Assembly: GCF_030253575.1 (NCBI RefSeq)
Contig: NC_080557.1
Span: 1,143,501 to 1,207,500 of the forward strand
DNA: 64,000 bases
Source: Rhododendron vialii
Taxonomy: Eukaryota > Streptophyta > Magnoliopsida > Ericales > Ericaceae
Direction: 5' to 3'
In this document: positions 37,877 to 49,900 of the stretch, piece after piece
Position numbering within the stretch: the first letter of the stretch is position 1
Layout of the letters: each line of letters opens with the position of its first letter
Notes under the pieces: generated by a model
What the model saw: the letters and a program-made list of their open reading frames with translations, nothing else
Told to the model about the DNA's origin: nothing
Database searches by the model: none
Position numbers and translations under genes: made by a program

Positions 37877-38792
37877 TTGTGTGAACTAGACTACAAGAAT
37901 TGGACCCAAAAGCTTAAGTTGACGTAGCATACATTCATTATTAGTATTAACTTTTGTGATCAACTTGGACTAGATAGGTGCATGAATTTGATCCAAAATT
38001 GGCCTGACTCACTTGCTATATAGTATTTGGAATATTGATCACAAAAAGAACTCAAAAGTCTCTTTTTTGCTATTTTGAGTCTGTGATCCCCATAAATTCT
38101 TTGTTTGGGATGACATGACATGTCTCCCCTTAATGCAATCCAACCTAATTTTGACCCCATTGCCAACTAAACTTCACAATGTTCAATTATGTTTCATTTG
38201 GATCTTTGTTTAGACTGGTTTTAAGCTTGAGTTTGGACGTTCTTAACTTATCGGGTTTTTTTATTTTTAATTGTACTATATTTTGCTAACTTTGCTTACA
38301 TTTTATTTATATGGCGAGATGAATTGAAAAAATAATTCTTGGACCACTCTTTAAAAAAGTACAGAAAAGAAATATAATAACTCAAAAAGGCCAGCTCTTT
38401 GATGTATTTTCGTTTTTAAAATGTTTCATTTCTTTAATTGAGATGAATGAAAACTATCAACTTTTGACATAAACCGAAAAGAAATATATAAAATATATAT
38501 GTATATAAGAAAATATTAAGCCATTTGCATTTTATCCCAAGCCATTCTATTTTGGGCCAGCCAATCTAGCATTTTCCCCAAACCCAAAGTTTTGGAAAGG
38601 AAGCTCAAATATGGTCTCATTACACGGGAAAGGAAACAATTGATAGCCCAATATGTATAGGCTTCGGCTTCATACAAAAGTCAGGGCCTTGCTGCTAATA
38701 TTTGGGCTTTGGCCGCAACATGGGCACAAATTTTTATAGCTTGGGCCAGTTGCCATCTACAGTCCGTCATTTGCGCTCTACCCATATTCGAG

Positions 38793-38793
38793 C

Positions 38794-38825
<32 letters not shown>

Positions 38826-38826
38826 A
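38793..38826 (+). repeat. (GA)n tract in the SCY1 leader
   Basis: GA-rich stretch just before the SCY1 start codon, probably within the 5' UTR. It also inflates the upstream open frame, which reads as RE/KE repeats; the true start is taken as the ATG at 38843. Confidence 0.75.
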
Positions 38827-38842
38827 GAGAGGGGGGAAGATA

Positions 38843-41800
38843 ATGGTGATAACGGTCAGAGAGTTTTGCTGTTCTACTACTACTTCTTCTTCTAGGCCTC
38901 TTTGCTTCAACCTCTCTCCACGTCCTCTCTCCTCGAAATCTTGTTATTTCCTGAGGCCAAGAAATTCTTCAAGTTGCATCAGGGCCAGCCATTCTGTCTG
39001 CAAGAAACTTGCCACTGGCCCACTATGGAACCTTGGCCTTTCCTCCAACAGGTTTGAATTACGAATTACCCATTTTCAGTTTCTCTATTTGAAATCCATG
39101 ATTGTCTCCCAATTTCATCTTCCAAATTTGTTATTTGATTTGGTTTTTTTTTTTTTCCCCAACCTTCTTGGACTGACTAATATATGTGGCTGAGGATCTG
39201 GAAACACTTATCTGGGTCCTGTAATCAGTTCATCTTTGGTAATTTCTTGATAAATATGTCATCTTGCTCAAATTAATTGTAAGTAGGTGAGCAATTGATA
39301 GTCTTATGGAAGTGACGCTGATTTTTGTTGTTTGATAAGTCACATAATTTGCGAGGGGGGGCGCGAGCGTAAAAATGTCTTTAACGCAGAGTGAGGATGC
39401 AGAGTGAGGATTGAGAGTGGGAGCGCACAACCTTTTGAAAGATTATGTGACTAAGGTTCGATATGCATAGAGATTGTTCCAGCATTTCGAATTTGAAATT
39501 TCTTGTTTGAATTACGAATTACCCATTTTCAGTTTCTCTATTTAAAATCCATGACTCTCTCTCTCTCTCTCATCTTCTAAGTTTGTTCTTGATTTGGGTA
39601 TTTGTTTTCAACCATTATGAACTGACTAATATATGTGGCTGAGGATCTGGAAATACTTATCTGGGTACTGTAATGAGTAATCAGTTATCTTTGGTAATTT
39701 TTTTTGATAAATATATCATCTTGCTCAACTTAGTTGCAAGTAGGAGAGCAATTGATTGTCTTTTTATCGGAATGATGCTGATTTTTGCTGTTCAATATGC
39801 ATAGAGATTGTTCTAGCATTTCCAATTTGAAATTTCTGATGTTGCTACATCTTAGGCCAAGGTGTATTTTGTTTCTTTCACCTCAGCATAAGCAAGATTT
39901 CTTTCCCTTTTTGTAATGAAGAAACATATTTTTCCCTTTTTTTTTTTGGTACTGGGTAAACAGAACTGATCAAACAATCGCAACTCTAAGTTGCATGGCC
40001 GCACCATAAATCAGAGCCTCCTTCCACGGCTATTTCGCACAAGCTTTTACTTGCGGCAAGAGTAGCCCAAAGAATTTTTGGTCGTAGAGGCGGTCAAACT
40101 AGAATAGCACTTACCTCCGCCCTCCTTACCACTGCCATTTTTGTGAGGAGAATCCTGTAATTTAGGAATTATAGAAAAATTAATTTCCATTTCGAAAATG
40201 TTCAAATGCATTCCAACATTATTGACTTGTTTTGACAACTGTCCAGGAAATCAAGTATCCCCATCACTGCGTGCTTGTTAACTTTTCCATTTGACTTCTT
40301 CCTGACAAGAGTTTTACACATGCAAATTTCGAGAGATTTCATTGCTTCTCACACCTGCCATTATCCTTAATGATTGTAATTTCTTCTCAGTTCTGAGGGT
40401 TCAACTTTTGACCCATTGGGTATCAATTTGGATAGTTCAACGGATCTAAATGTTTCTCCTTGGGAAAGTTTCCTAGGCTTGCTTTCTCCAAATTTCGAGA
40501 GTACATCAAGTACAAGGAAGGACAAACCTTCTTCAACTAGAGGAGTAGCAGGTTGTTCTTTACCTTTGTTATTCTCTTCGCAGTGATTCTCGTCACTTTA
40601 GAATTCATAACTATAACTTTTAGTCTTTGACTAGGATACTTGTACTTTGGCAGCTGCAATTGAGGATAGTTCCATTGATTTCGGGGACTTCTTCAAAGGC
40701 CCATTGCCCGGGAAATTTCTCCAGCTTTTGGGATACTTAGCTCTATCCAGACTTGGAATATATATACCTCTTGGTGGAGTAAATCGCGAAGCTTTTGTTG
40801 GAAATCTAGATCAGAACAGTATATTGAGCACTTTAGATACGTTCTCTGGAGGAGGCATTGGTCGCCTTGGAATATGCTCCCTAGGTATTGTTCCCTTTAT
40901 TAATGCGCAGATTGTGTTTCAGCTTCTCACCCAGATCTATCCCAAGTTGCAAGAACTTCAGAAAAAAGAGGGTCAGGCTGGAAGAAAGAAGATTCTTCAG
41001 TATACTCAATATGCTTCAGTTGGTTTTGCCATTGTACAGGTAAGGAACATTGGTTTCTATGAGCTGCTTTACCAGATTTATGGGAGAGATGCTTAGATGG
41101 CATTTTAACTTCTTAATATGTCTCGTATATCACTATTGAAGTGGGGCCAACATTGGATAAGGGATTAATGTAGCTCAGTCTCAGAGAAAAGGGCAAGAAT
41201 GGATGAAAAGTACACCGTTTTCCTTTTTAAGTGTCCATTACAAATAGTCGTCCAATTTTCATACTAATAAAAAAAGTGTTTCTGTGCATAGTATTTAAAG
41301 AATTTTCGTACCAATTAAAGAACTAATTGAGATCTTTAATTTGGAACAAAGAAATTGCAAAAATTTGTGGACACTTAAAAAGGGACGGAGTGAGTATTAA
41401 CAGGGCCAACTTCTTCGTGAGTACTAGTATTTAGGAAACGGTCTTGCTATTGTCAGCCCACTGGGCTGACCATAAACACACTAAAAGACAAGAAAAACAC
41501 GTATTTCTGTGCACTTTTTACATCCTTTAATACACATTTACACACTTACTATCGTCAGCCCAATGGGCTGATTTTAGAATTTTCCTTTAGGAAAAGTTAA
41601 TTATCCGTACTTTGGCTGGGCCCCAGTTATATGGTTGGTTTTCACTGGAAAAGGTTGAGACCAACTTAGGATAGAAAGCGCCTATTGCAGGAGTAATGAA
41701 CTTCTTCTTTTACCGCTTGGAACTCCGTAGTCATTCAAATCAAAGAGTAGAGTGGTCGGTGGTAAAGCTTTTTGGGGATAAGTTCTTAATTCTGGATCAA

Positions 41801-44800
41801 AGTGTAACTGTGAGGGGCTTTGAATTCGGCTTAATTTTAGCCTTTTAAAGTTGTATGGAAGTAAGCCATGGATTTCGTTTGCTCTCTCTGTAGTTTCACC
41901 TGAATTTAACTGAGTCAGCTCAAATGTGTCTGGTAGAGCCAACAAAGGGTTCCCCTTCATATATCTTTAGCAATGCTGTTAATCTTAATTTGCCCACTGC
42001 AGGCAATTGGTCAAGTACTCTTCCTTCGCCCATACGTCAATGACTTCACTACGGAGTGGGCCCTATCTTCTGTTACTCTATTAACACTTGGTTCAGTGCT
42101 CACAACATACATTGGTGAACGGATTACTGACTTAAAACTTGGAAACGGTACTTCTCTTTTGATCTTTACGAGCATCATATCCTACTTGCCGGCATCTTTT
42201 GGTAGAACAGTTGCAGAAGCATTTCAGGATGGTAACTATGTTGGACTCATCGCCATCACAGTGTCCTTTTTCCTGTTGGTGCTTAGTATTGTGTATGTTC
42301 AGGTAAGAGCCTTTTTTTTTTTTCTGTTGATGTTTAATTCATATAGCGGAAGCATAGAAATGTTGACAATAGTATCAACAAAGGGTTTCAGGAGGCAGAG
42401 AGGAAAATCCCAATTAATTATGCATCAAGATACACTAGCAGATCTGGAGGCCTTGAAAAATCTGCTTACTTGCCTTTCAAGGTTTGTATTCAAGTTCCAC
42501 TTTATGTTCCAGTAGTTTTCAGAGTTCCACAGTGTTTTGGAATTTTGTATATTATGTATGGAATTTTATTTGAAATTCCCAATGGAGCAGGTGAACAGCA
42601 CAGGAGTGATGCCAATTATCTTTTCTACATCCTCTCTAGCTCTTCCGGGAACTTTAGCTCGCTTCACTGGTTTAGCTGCTTTGAAAAATGCTGCAGTGGC
42701 TTTAGGCCCAGGGGGTAAGAGCAATCACCGTAGTGATTTCATTGGTATAAGTTGGAATAAGCGAAGTGCATAAGTTAAACGTCTCAACTATTCCTTTTTC
42801 GGGTCACTTTGTTGGTTGCTTTCTGATTGACGGAGCCATGAGTAATATAAAGTTCGTTGACTTGACATTGCTGCTTTTGAACTGACCTGTAAAATTTGCA
42901 CTCATGACCTGTAAAATTAATGCTGTACACTTGAGGCTTGATCTGAATTGTCTTCTCCGTATGGTGGCCTGTTAAGGTCTTGTTTGATAACCTAAATTCA
43001 GCACTTAAATGAATCAATTAAGTAGTAAGTGATTCAGTAGGTTTGATAATGACATTATACATTGCTCAACAAATTAAGTGCTACTTAAAATGTAGGCTAA
43101 AAAGTTGAAAAAAATTAAGTAGCTTTGAGCTACTTAATTTTGACTGAATTCTTGTGTACTTGCATTTAATCACCATACCACCACCACAACCACTCCCACC
43201 GCCACCGCCACCACCACTCCACCACCACCACCACTTCACCACCATCACCATCACCACTACTACCACCACCACCACCATCACTCCCACCACCACTCCACCA
43301 CCACCACTACATCACCACCACCACCTATTACGGAAGCTAACTATTTCCCCGTCCTTTTTTTGGTTCTTAGTAGGAAAGGGAAAGAAAGCAATCTATAAGA
43401 AAATATAGTGGAAAGTTAGTTTCCGCCTATTTTCCTTCGTTATTTATTTCCTGATTTTCTTTGTTACTCATCATTCCATATTATGTTCTTCCCTTTTCTA
43501 TGTAAAATCAAACGTGCGAATTCCTTTTTCTTCTCACATTTCTTTCCGTTTTGGCAAGTTCCGAACACAACCTATGCCTCTGTGACTCGTTTAATGTGCT
43601 CTGGATGCAATAACAAATTGTCAATTGCTGCATGCCATTTAATGTGTTTTGCTCGTTTTTAGTTGTGCCAGCCTTTAAAGTGCCAGAGTGCTGAATTTGA
43701 GAGACTCAGTGATGTATCACTTTAAGAAAGCCAAGAAATACAAGTTTTGATGTAGTATTTTCTATTCAGCCATGCCTCTCTTTTCCCTTGTGTGGAAATT
43801 TTTGTAGCTCTCCAAGAGCAAATGCAGAAGATGAAATGTTCACAAGTAGTAAAAAAGGAGTAGAAGACAGCATTTGTTCGCTACGATGGCAGTTGGCAGA
43901 AACCTTTCCCTTTTGACGTAGGGTAACATTTGAAATATTCTAAATCTGACCACAAGAATTCCGCGTAGGTTCCTTCTATCTCCCGACCAACATTCTACTG
44001 ATAGCCTTCTTCAACTACTACTACACGTTCCTACAATTGGATCCTGATGACGTGAGTGAACAGTTGAAGCGCCAAGGTGCATCTATCCCACTTGTCCGAC
44101 CGGGTAAAAGTACCGCTGCATTTATTAAAACGGTATTGTCCCACCTCCTTGAATATGTGACCTATCTTTGAAATTTTTGTTCCAGCTGTTATTTAGCTAC
44201 TTTCATTCTGATTTAGCCATGTATTATTTGCTTCTATGGAAAACGAATCTGATACACCCATAGACGCATCAAGGAATGTACCCCTAGTGGGGGCACCTGT
44301 TAATTAATTATAATTATAATGACGAAAGTTTATTTTTTTAGTCAACCATAGTAAAATCGTTCAAAATTAAAGCATGCATTACTAATTACAAAAGTTTATG
44401 AAGCGTACTTTAAGTTAAATTAGGTAAAAATGAGCACAAAATCTCAGACAAAATTTTTAAAGTATGTTTTAAATAAACATCAACAAATTTTAGAATGATC
44501 GAGCTAGTTTTGTTAATGCCTTTATTTTAAAATATTTCTCATAGACGGTTAAAAATAAAGAGAATCAAGAAAGAATAGCTCCAAATAGACAAACAGCTCG
44601 TAAAGTAACAAGTATAAATGCATCATATGATGAAATTTAGGCATAAAACTAATTCTATATGTGTATTTTTGGGATATATACAAGTTTGTATGTTTATAAA
44701 TTAGCAAACTTTCATAATTATGCTAATTTATACATAAATATTTTTATAAAATATTTTAATTACAAGTGGGGGCACGCGTTCGAGTGGGGGCACGTGCTCC

Positions 44801-45766
44801 ATGTACATCCGTCCCTGGATACACCACAATACCCTTGGAAGGTGCATCAGCTTCGCTGGAGTTCAGTCTCTTCGTGATGAGCTTTTAAATTACTCTTGTT
44901 GGAAGAACTATTCGTGTGCCCAGCATCTGAACTTCAGTAGCATGTTTTCCAACATCTGTTTTTCTAACAAGAACTGCTTGACATGAATGCATCATTCTAT
45001 TTTGATGGAGGCATTTGGTCATTGTTTGCTCATCTTCAATCTCCATAACTTGAAGAGTGGGGTTAGTTTTACATGGAATCTTCCAAAAGTAAAGAAATAC
45101 CCATGCCAGACACTTGACCCTAGCAAGCATATTTACCAAGCATATTTAGTTGGACATTCACCTAGCAAGCATATGTTGTAATTGGAATATACCATGAACT
45201 ATACTGAACTCCTGTCTCATTCAAGAACTGCTGTAAAGCACCTTATAAGCATCATTTGTTGCTTTTGTTCTGTCCCCATATCCTTGAGATGGAAATTAAA
45301 TGAATCTGACACTAGACACATACGTGCACCCGACATCCGTTCCCGAGCCCATGTAACGTAGCTCATCGCTATATCCTGTTAGGGTTCAAGTGTAGAAGCA
45401 GCTTCAAGTCTTTTCTGCTTAACATCCGCGCTGATTAAGAGTAGCATATTTGCATATTTGGCATTTCGATACAGAATGTCCTATTTATTTGGCTTGAAAG
45501 TTATTTGGACGGACATGATCTTTTTGCGGTTAAGTTTTCAGGTCCTTAGTCGGATATCCGTTCTTGGATCCGCGTTTTTGGCAATTCTAGCTGCTGGTCC
45601 TGCCGTGATTGAACAAACTACACACCTCACTGCATTTCGGGGATTTGCGGGCACATCGGTCCTCATTCTTGTTGGTTGTGCCACTGACACAGCACGAAAA
45701 GTTCAGGCAGAAATAATCTCCCAGAAGTACAAGAACATAGAGTTTTATGAGATCGACAAGTTTTGA
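38843..45766 (+). CDS. SCY1: Chloroplast SecY translocase subunit (SCY1 type)
   Basis: Eight exons: 38843-39051, 40391-40551, 40654-41039, 42003-42302, 42392-42481, 42591-42714, 43969-44132 and 45542-45766. All phases join, giving about 552 aa ending EFYEIDKF; Arabidopsis SCY1 is about 551. Residues 1 to about 60 are Ser/Arg-rich and acid-poor, as in a plastid transit peptide. The mature part has the ten-helix SecY architecture, with LSRLGIYIPLGGVNREAF at the first helix and GASIPLVRPGKST before the late helices. It closely resembles cyanobacterial SecY, which separates it from the divergent envelope SCY2. Family role: the channel of the thylakoid cpSec1 pathway, working with SECA1 and SECE1 and receiving ALB3-assisted clients. 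Introns carry several transposon insertions, none touching exons. It is convergent with the CNGC gene. From memory, TPS11 adjoins SCY1 in Arabidopsis. Confidence 0.93.
39052..39850 (+). repeat. Tandem duplication in SCY1 intron 1
   Basis: Unit one (about 39055-39509) and unit two (about 39511-39838) share GAATTACGAATTACCCATTT, AATATATGTGGCTGAGGATC, CATCTTGCTCAA and ATGCATAGAGATTGTT in the same order. Unit one carries an extra 125 bp or so (39333-39459) that looks like a MITE. Confidence 0.85.
39333..39459. mobile_element. MITE with GTCACATAAT ends in one duplicate only
   Basis: Ends AAGTCACATAATTTGCG and AAAGATTATGTGACTAAGG are inverted repeats. The second intron-1 duplicate lacks this block, so it provides an empty site. 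A related pair of ends occurs at 61159 and 61348. Confidence 0.65.
41213..41394. mobile_element. Stowaway-type MITE in SCY1 intron 3
   Basis: Ends CACCGTTTTCCTTTTTAAGT and CACTTAAAAAGGGACGGAGTGAG, with TA on each side (41211-41212 and 41395-41396). Confidence 0.75.
41450..41578. mobile_element. Short inverted-repeat element in SCY1 intron 3
   Basis: GTCAGCCCACTGGGCTGA at the left and GTCAGCCCAATGGGCTGA at the right, each itself palindromic, bracket about 95 bp of AT-rich sequence. A related decayed copy is near 34283-34420 (CATTGGGCTG end). No target duplication was resolved. Confidence 0.55.
43170..43326. repeat. (CCA)n-rich microsatellite in SCY1 intron 6
   Basis: About 155 bp of CAC/CCA triplets with scattered changes. 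Frames across it are poly-Pro/His/Thr or poly-Gly/Val and are not genes. Confidence 0.9.
44259..44817. mobile_element. hAT-type non-autonomous element in SCY1 intron 7
   Basis: The 8-bp direct repeat GATACACC occurs at 44251-44258 and 44818-44825. The element begins CATAGACGCATCAAGG and its other end, reverse-complemented, begins CAGGGACGGATGTACATGG, consistent with CAGGGRCGGA-type hAT ends. At 559 bp it has no transposase frame. Confidence 0.75.
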
Positions 45767-46965
45767 AAAATCCAGATTAGAAGGTGGGAAGGATGAAAAT
45801 CCGCAGGGGAAATGGGAAAGTTGATGTTAGTTTTGATTCGGATCATGTATTGTTTAGTCATTTGCCATGTATATGAGAAAATAGCACTTGTATGTGACAT
45901 TTTTGGTGCACAGTTTGGTTCTAACTTTTGCATATTGTACAATCGCTACATCTCAAAATAGGTAAAAAATTTCTCTGATGCTTGGTTAGTTTATCAAAAA
46001 GCTTATTCCCGGTGTTGCACAATAGTCCTTTGCTGTCTATATCGTATGAGTTTCTTGTCACCAAGAGAAATGGATGTCATGGGATTTTTGAAAGCACCCT
46101 ATACAGCATAGGAAGCACCAGGACAAAATGCATTGTAAAACAGATTTAAAGTTGAGCACTACCGCTGCGCTTTTTGGTTTTTTTTGCTCGGTAAAAGGGT
46201 GGAGGGGGCAACTGGTTATGGCAACTTCCTGTGAGCATGATCACAGAGATTCCAGACTCCAGCCACTGTGTGATTGAAAGAGCTGAAAGTAGAAGAACAC
46301 AAATAGCATAGGTAGGAGACAGATCCAACCATAATCCTGCAAGATTTGATCAGTTTACAAATTCATAGACCACACCTCATGATACAATTTAAAGCCTTTT
46401 GTTTTCACCAGCAGTGCATCAAAATACAATCCATCTAAGACAACTCCAAGTGCTCATCATAAAATAAAAAAACAAATAAAAATTAAAAAGAAGAGACAAC
46501 TCCACAAATTGCATGAGGCTCTGAGTAAGCTACCCCACATGATTTAAGCTTATACATATATTCTCAAATATACGAAGTATAACCAAACTAGGAATTATCC
46601 CAACAAAAGAAGAGAGTACAACACCACCATTCAATAGGAAATACAGAGTAATACACCATGGAGAAGACCTCAACTACAGTAAGTGAGGAAGTTGATGAAC
46701 TGGGATAGTAAAATAAACTCAATACACAAACCCTAGTTGCGATTACACTCCGAAATGAACCATCCATCTCGGTTGTTTCCTCTTCCACAATCTCCATCAC
46801 TTAGTTTTCCCCCTCACCCTTCTCTTAATATAAGCTTTCTCCCATTGACAGTATCTAATATACTACAGGACGGTACAACGGACGAAGATGAATATTCTTG
46901 CTGTTAAGACGAGCATTTAAGGCCCTGTTTGGAACCTCTTAGCGTATTCAAATAGATACAGGCAA
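45767..46965. other. Convergent 3' flanks of SCY1 and CNGC17
   Basis: About 1.2 kb between two stop codons on opposite strands. No coding sequence seen. Both 3' UTRs must lie here and could overlap if either transcript is long. Small frames at 46146-46328 and 46588-46800 are not supported. Confidence 0.55.
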
Positions 46966-49900
46966 CTAATCATCTGCCTCAGCAGAGAAGTCGGGCTCTT
47001 CTGGTTTCCGCAATGTGGGCATGCCCAGATCTTTAGTCTTCTGAGCACCTCTCCTAGTGTTTGCAGCGAATCTTGAAGCCAATATAGTTACCCCCAGGTT
47101 CATTTTTGCCTGAGAAGGGCTAGAACTTACCGGGCTACCATCCTGTTCCTCTTCTTGTCTGGTTTCACTTTCTGCGAATGACTCGACAGCTGTCAGACTT
47201 TTAGTCAACCTCCTCCTCTTGTACCGCCGCCAAGCCGCCTGTATAAAGCAGGCAGCCCACGTCCTCCAGTGGTGGGAATAGAATCGGAAAGTATGTTGCA
47301 GCTTTTTACTATGGAGGCGTCTAAATTGATTCGCTACGAATTTCAAATCCTCAGCTCTCAAAGCAAATGCTTCCACTTCAACAAGCGCGCGAACAGTCCT
47401 AGTTGAAGAAGGTAAGTTTGTGGTGGATTTAGGAAGCAAAGCCCAAGCGAGTAGTTCCTCCCCACAAAAATCTCCCGGTCTTAGCACGATAGAATTGAAG
47501 AATCCAGTTCTGCCTCCGTTTGTTGTAGAACTCTCAAGTTTTCCCCTGATAATGAATAGCATTTCGGTCACGGGGTCGCCCTCTCGTACGATGTAGGTGC
47601 CTTCGGTGCTTAAGGAGGAGACTAGACGCTCACATATTGCGTCGAGTAGTTGATCATCCATTTGTGAGAAGAATGGGACCTGCCAATATCCCAAAAAGGT
47701 TAGGTTATTGTGGAAGTGAAATAATTTCCATAACTTCATGTTGGTCGAAGGATATTTATGTGTGAGATGTAAAGTCTTGTTTAAAGATCACTTCATGATT
47801 ATGCTACTTCCAGAATATGAACTATATTCTAAGGGATAAAGTACCAGTGTTGGACACTTGGACGCTCATACAAGGGTATGCGGTACACGTATGACATTTT
47901 CACTTGGCAATTGACCAAGTAAACCATTTTATTGTTAAAATTTACCATGAATTATGCACATCACTCCTCATTCTTTTAAGACATCTTGTGAACACCATTG
48001 ACATTGGAATATAAAAGCAAGATGAATAGTTGGGAAGAAATACTAGTAAGCAATATGATATCTTTGGCTTGTCCCTGTGCATGCAATTCAAATGTCATCC
48101 TTTGATAAATGCAACTCATGCAAGGGAGACCTAGAAATACTAAGGTTGTGTGTAGATCAAGGATTCATGAAAAGATTTTACCAAGAGGAAATTGACAGAA
48201 AAGCCAAATAAATCCTCCAGATTATTGGTACTGAGTTTCATTAAGAATTTTATCCAAGTCATTTAAAATCATCATATACTTTCCTTCACCCTTCCTTTCC
48301 CTGCATAAAATCCCTACAGATCTTTAGCTACGGACTTAGGTTAGCTAGCTCAGCTTCTCCTATGCCTATTTGGATTAAGGAACTAGGGTAATGCTAAGAC
48401 AAAGAAGGCCAAATCTATAAATCAAATACCGCTTAAATTCAATAAGCCAATAGTCTATAAATTCTCGCTTCCTATTTAGATGGGGATTTTGAGGGTCAAC
48501 ATCACCAATTTGTGCCCAGATCAATGAACAATCGTTTCCAATACACAAAGGAAGTTGCATATGATCACTTCTCAATTATCTACGGCCATAACTCCATTTT
48601 TGTCAACATAACAAAAGAATCGTCCAAATTCACCATTTGGAACAAATATGCAAGGATTTGACAAGAGTGAGTTAGCTCTACAAACTAAAAGTAAGCGGAA
48701 ACATACACGTCGAACAAGGTCCAAGCAGAGGTGGCATTGGATATCACGACGAAGATCAGCAGGTAAGCCGCGTAGAATAGTTTCTTCGTCTACTCCTCGA
48801 GTTGCAAGCCACTTATACTGAACAAAGCGCCGAACACGTTGCCTCAAATCTTCAGGGAGTTGGCGATGCCTCATCCACTCCTCAGTGTCTCTTCGCTTAA
48901 GTCTCCATTCCTCAAGCCTCATAGTTATAGATTGCAGATATGTCTACATAGAAATAAAAAGAGAGAGTGGAGCATATTACATTTACATGTATAAAAGGAA
49001 AAGGAAACAATGAACACAAATAGAAAACCAAGGATGATGTGTCTGATACTTATCATCAAATATTCACTTGGCAAGCATTTCTTAATTCAATTTTGTCATA
49101 TATTTAATAGGCGTTTGGTACATTTCTTAAAACGAAACAGAAACAGTGAAACATGAATTTTTTTTTTCCCTCCATCAAAGTGAAAACAGATTTGGGAAGA
49201 AAAAGAAGCTCCTGGAACAAGATTATATTGCAGAAAATATTAAACCGAAAATCTTAACATTATGGTCAGACACAGAGTAGGATGTTCTCATTGAGCCTTT
49301 ATAAAGGGGGTGGGATGTTAACTACAGTGTAATTAGAAGAAATTGTGAAGGATCCAACTACCTGCATGTTCCCAATAAGGTGCGCAAATAAAACAAGACC
49401 CAAGATGGCAATCAAGATGGCAAACATTGTCTCCCCGATGAATGTGCTTGTTGACAAATTCTGTCCGTATGAACTGAGAAAACAAAGGAAAAAGTTTATG
49501 TATTAACAACGCATTATTAAGTTGAATAACGTTGAACAAGTTTATGTCTGAACTCCACAAGCTAAAAGCACCTCTATAACCAGTTTTATAGTTATAAATG
49601 CATTTGACATCACCACTTGTTAAAACACGACAATCATTAACTTCGATAACGAGAGCATTTTATCAAGAGATGCAAAAAACGAGGCCCATGTAAATTTAAT
49701 ATCCACATACCTTAAGTTCTGTAGGCCCCACCATAGACAGTAAAAGTATTTCTCAAGAAAACTCGAGGAGACAACATTTTTTGTCACTGCATTTTCAAAT
49801 ATACCATAATTGAATGTGATATTATTTGCAGGGTCACAACTATTAAACACTGCAGTAGTAATTGGCCACGTTCCGCGATGATCATCATCAGTATCACAAT

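Larger units (their letters stand above)
31490..38700. other. Long gene-free spacer upstream of SCY1
   Basis: No gene supported over about 7 kb. It holds palindromic MITE copy 3, a CACTA terminus, a LINE 3'-end-like fragment, a hairpin at 36373-36469, a possible hAT-like element starting GGCCCCGTTTGATAACTTG at 35321, and a possible SINE at 37700-37875. No pol-like coding sequence was found, so none of these looks autonomous. Confidence 0.5.

Noticed and set aside
43154..43408. Pro/His/Thr-rich frame in SCY1 intron 6
   Set aside because: Direct translation of a CCA-type microsatellite inside an intron.
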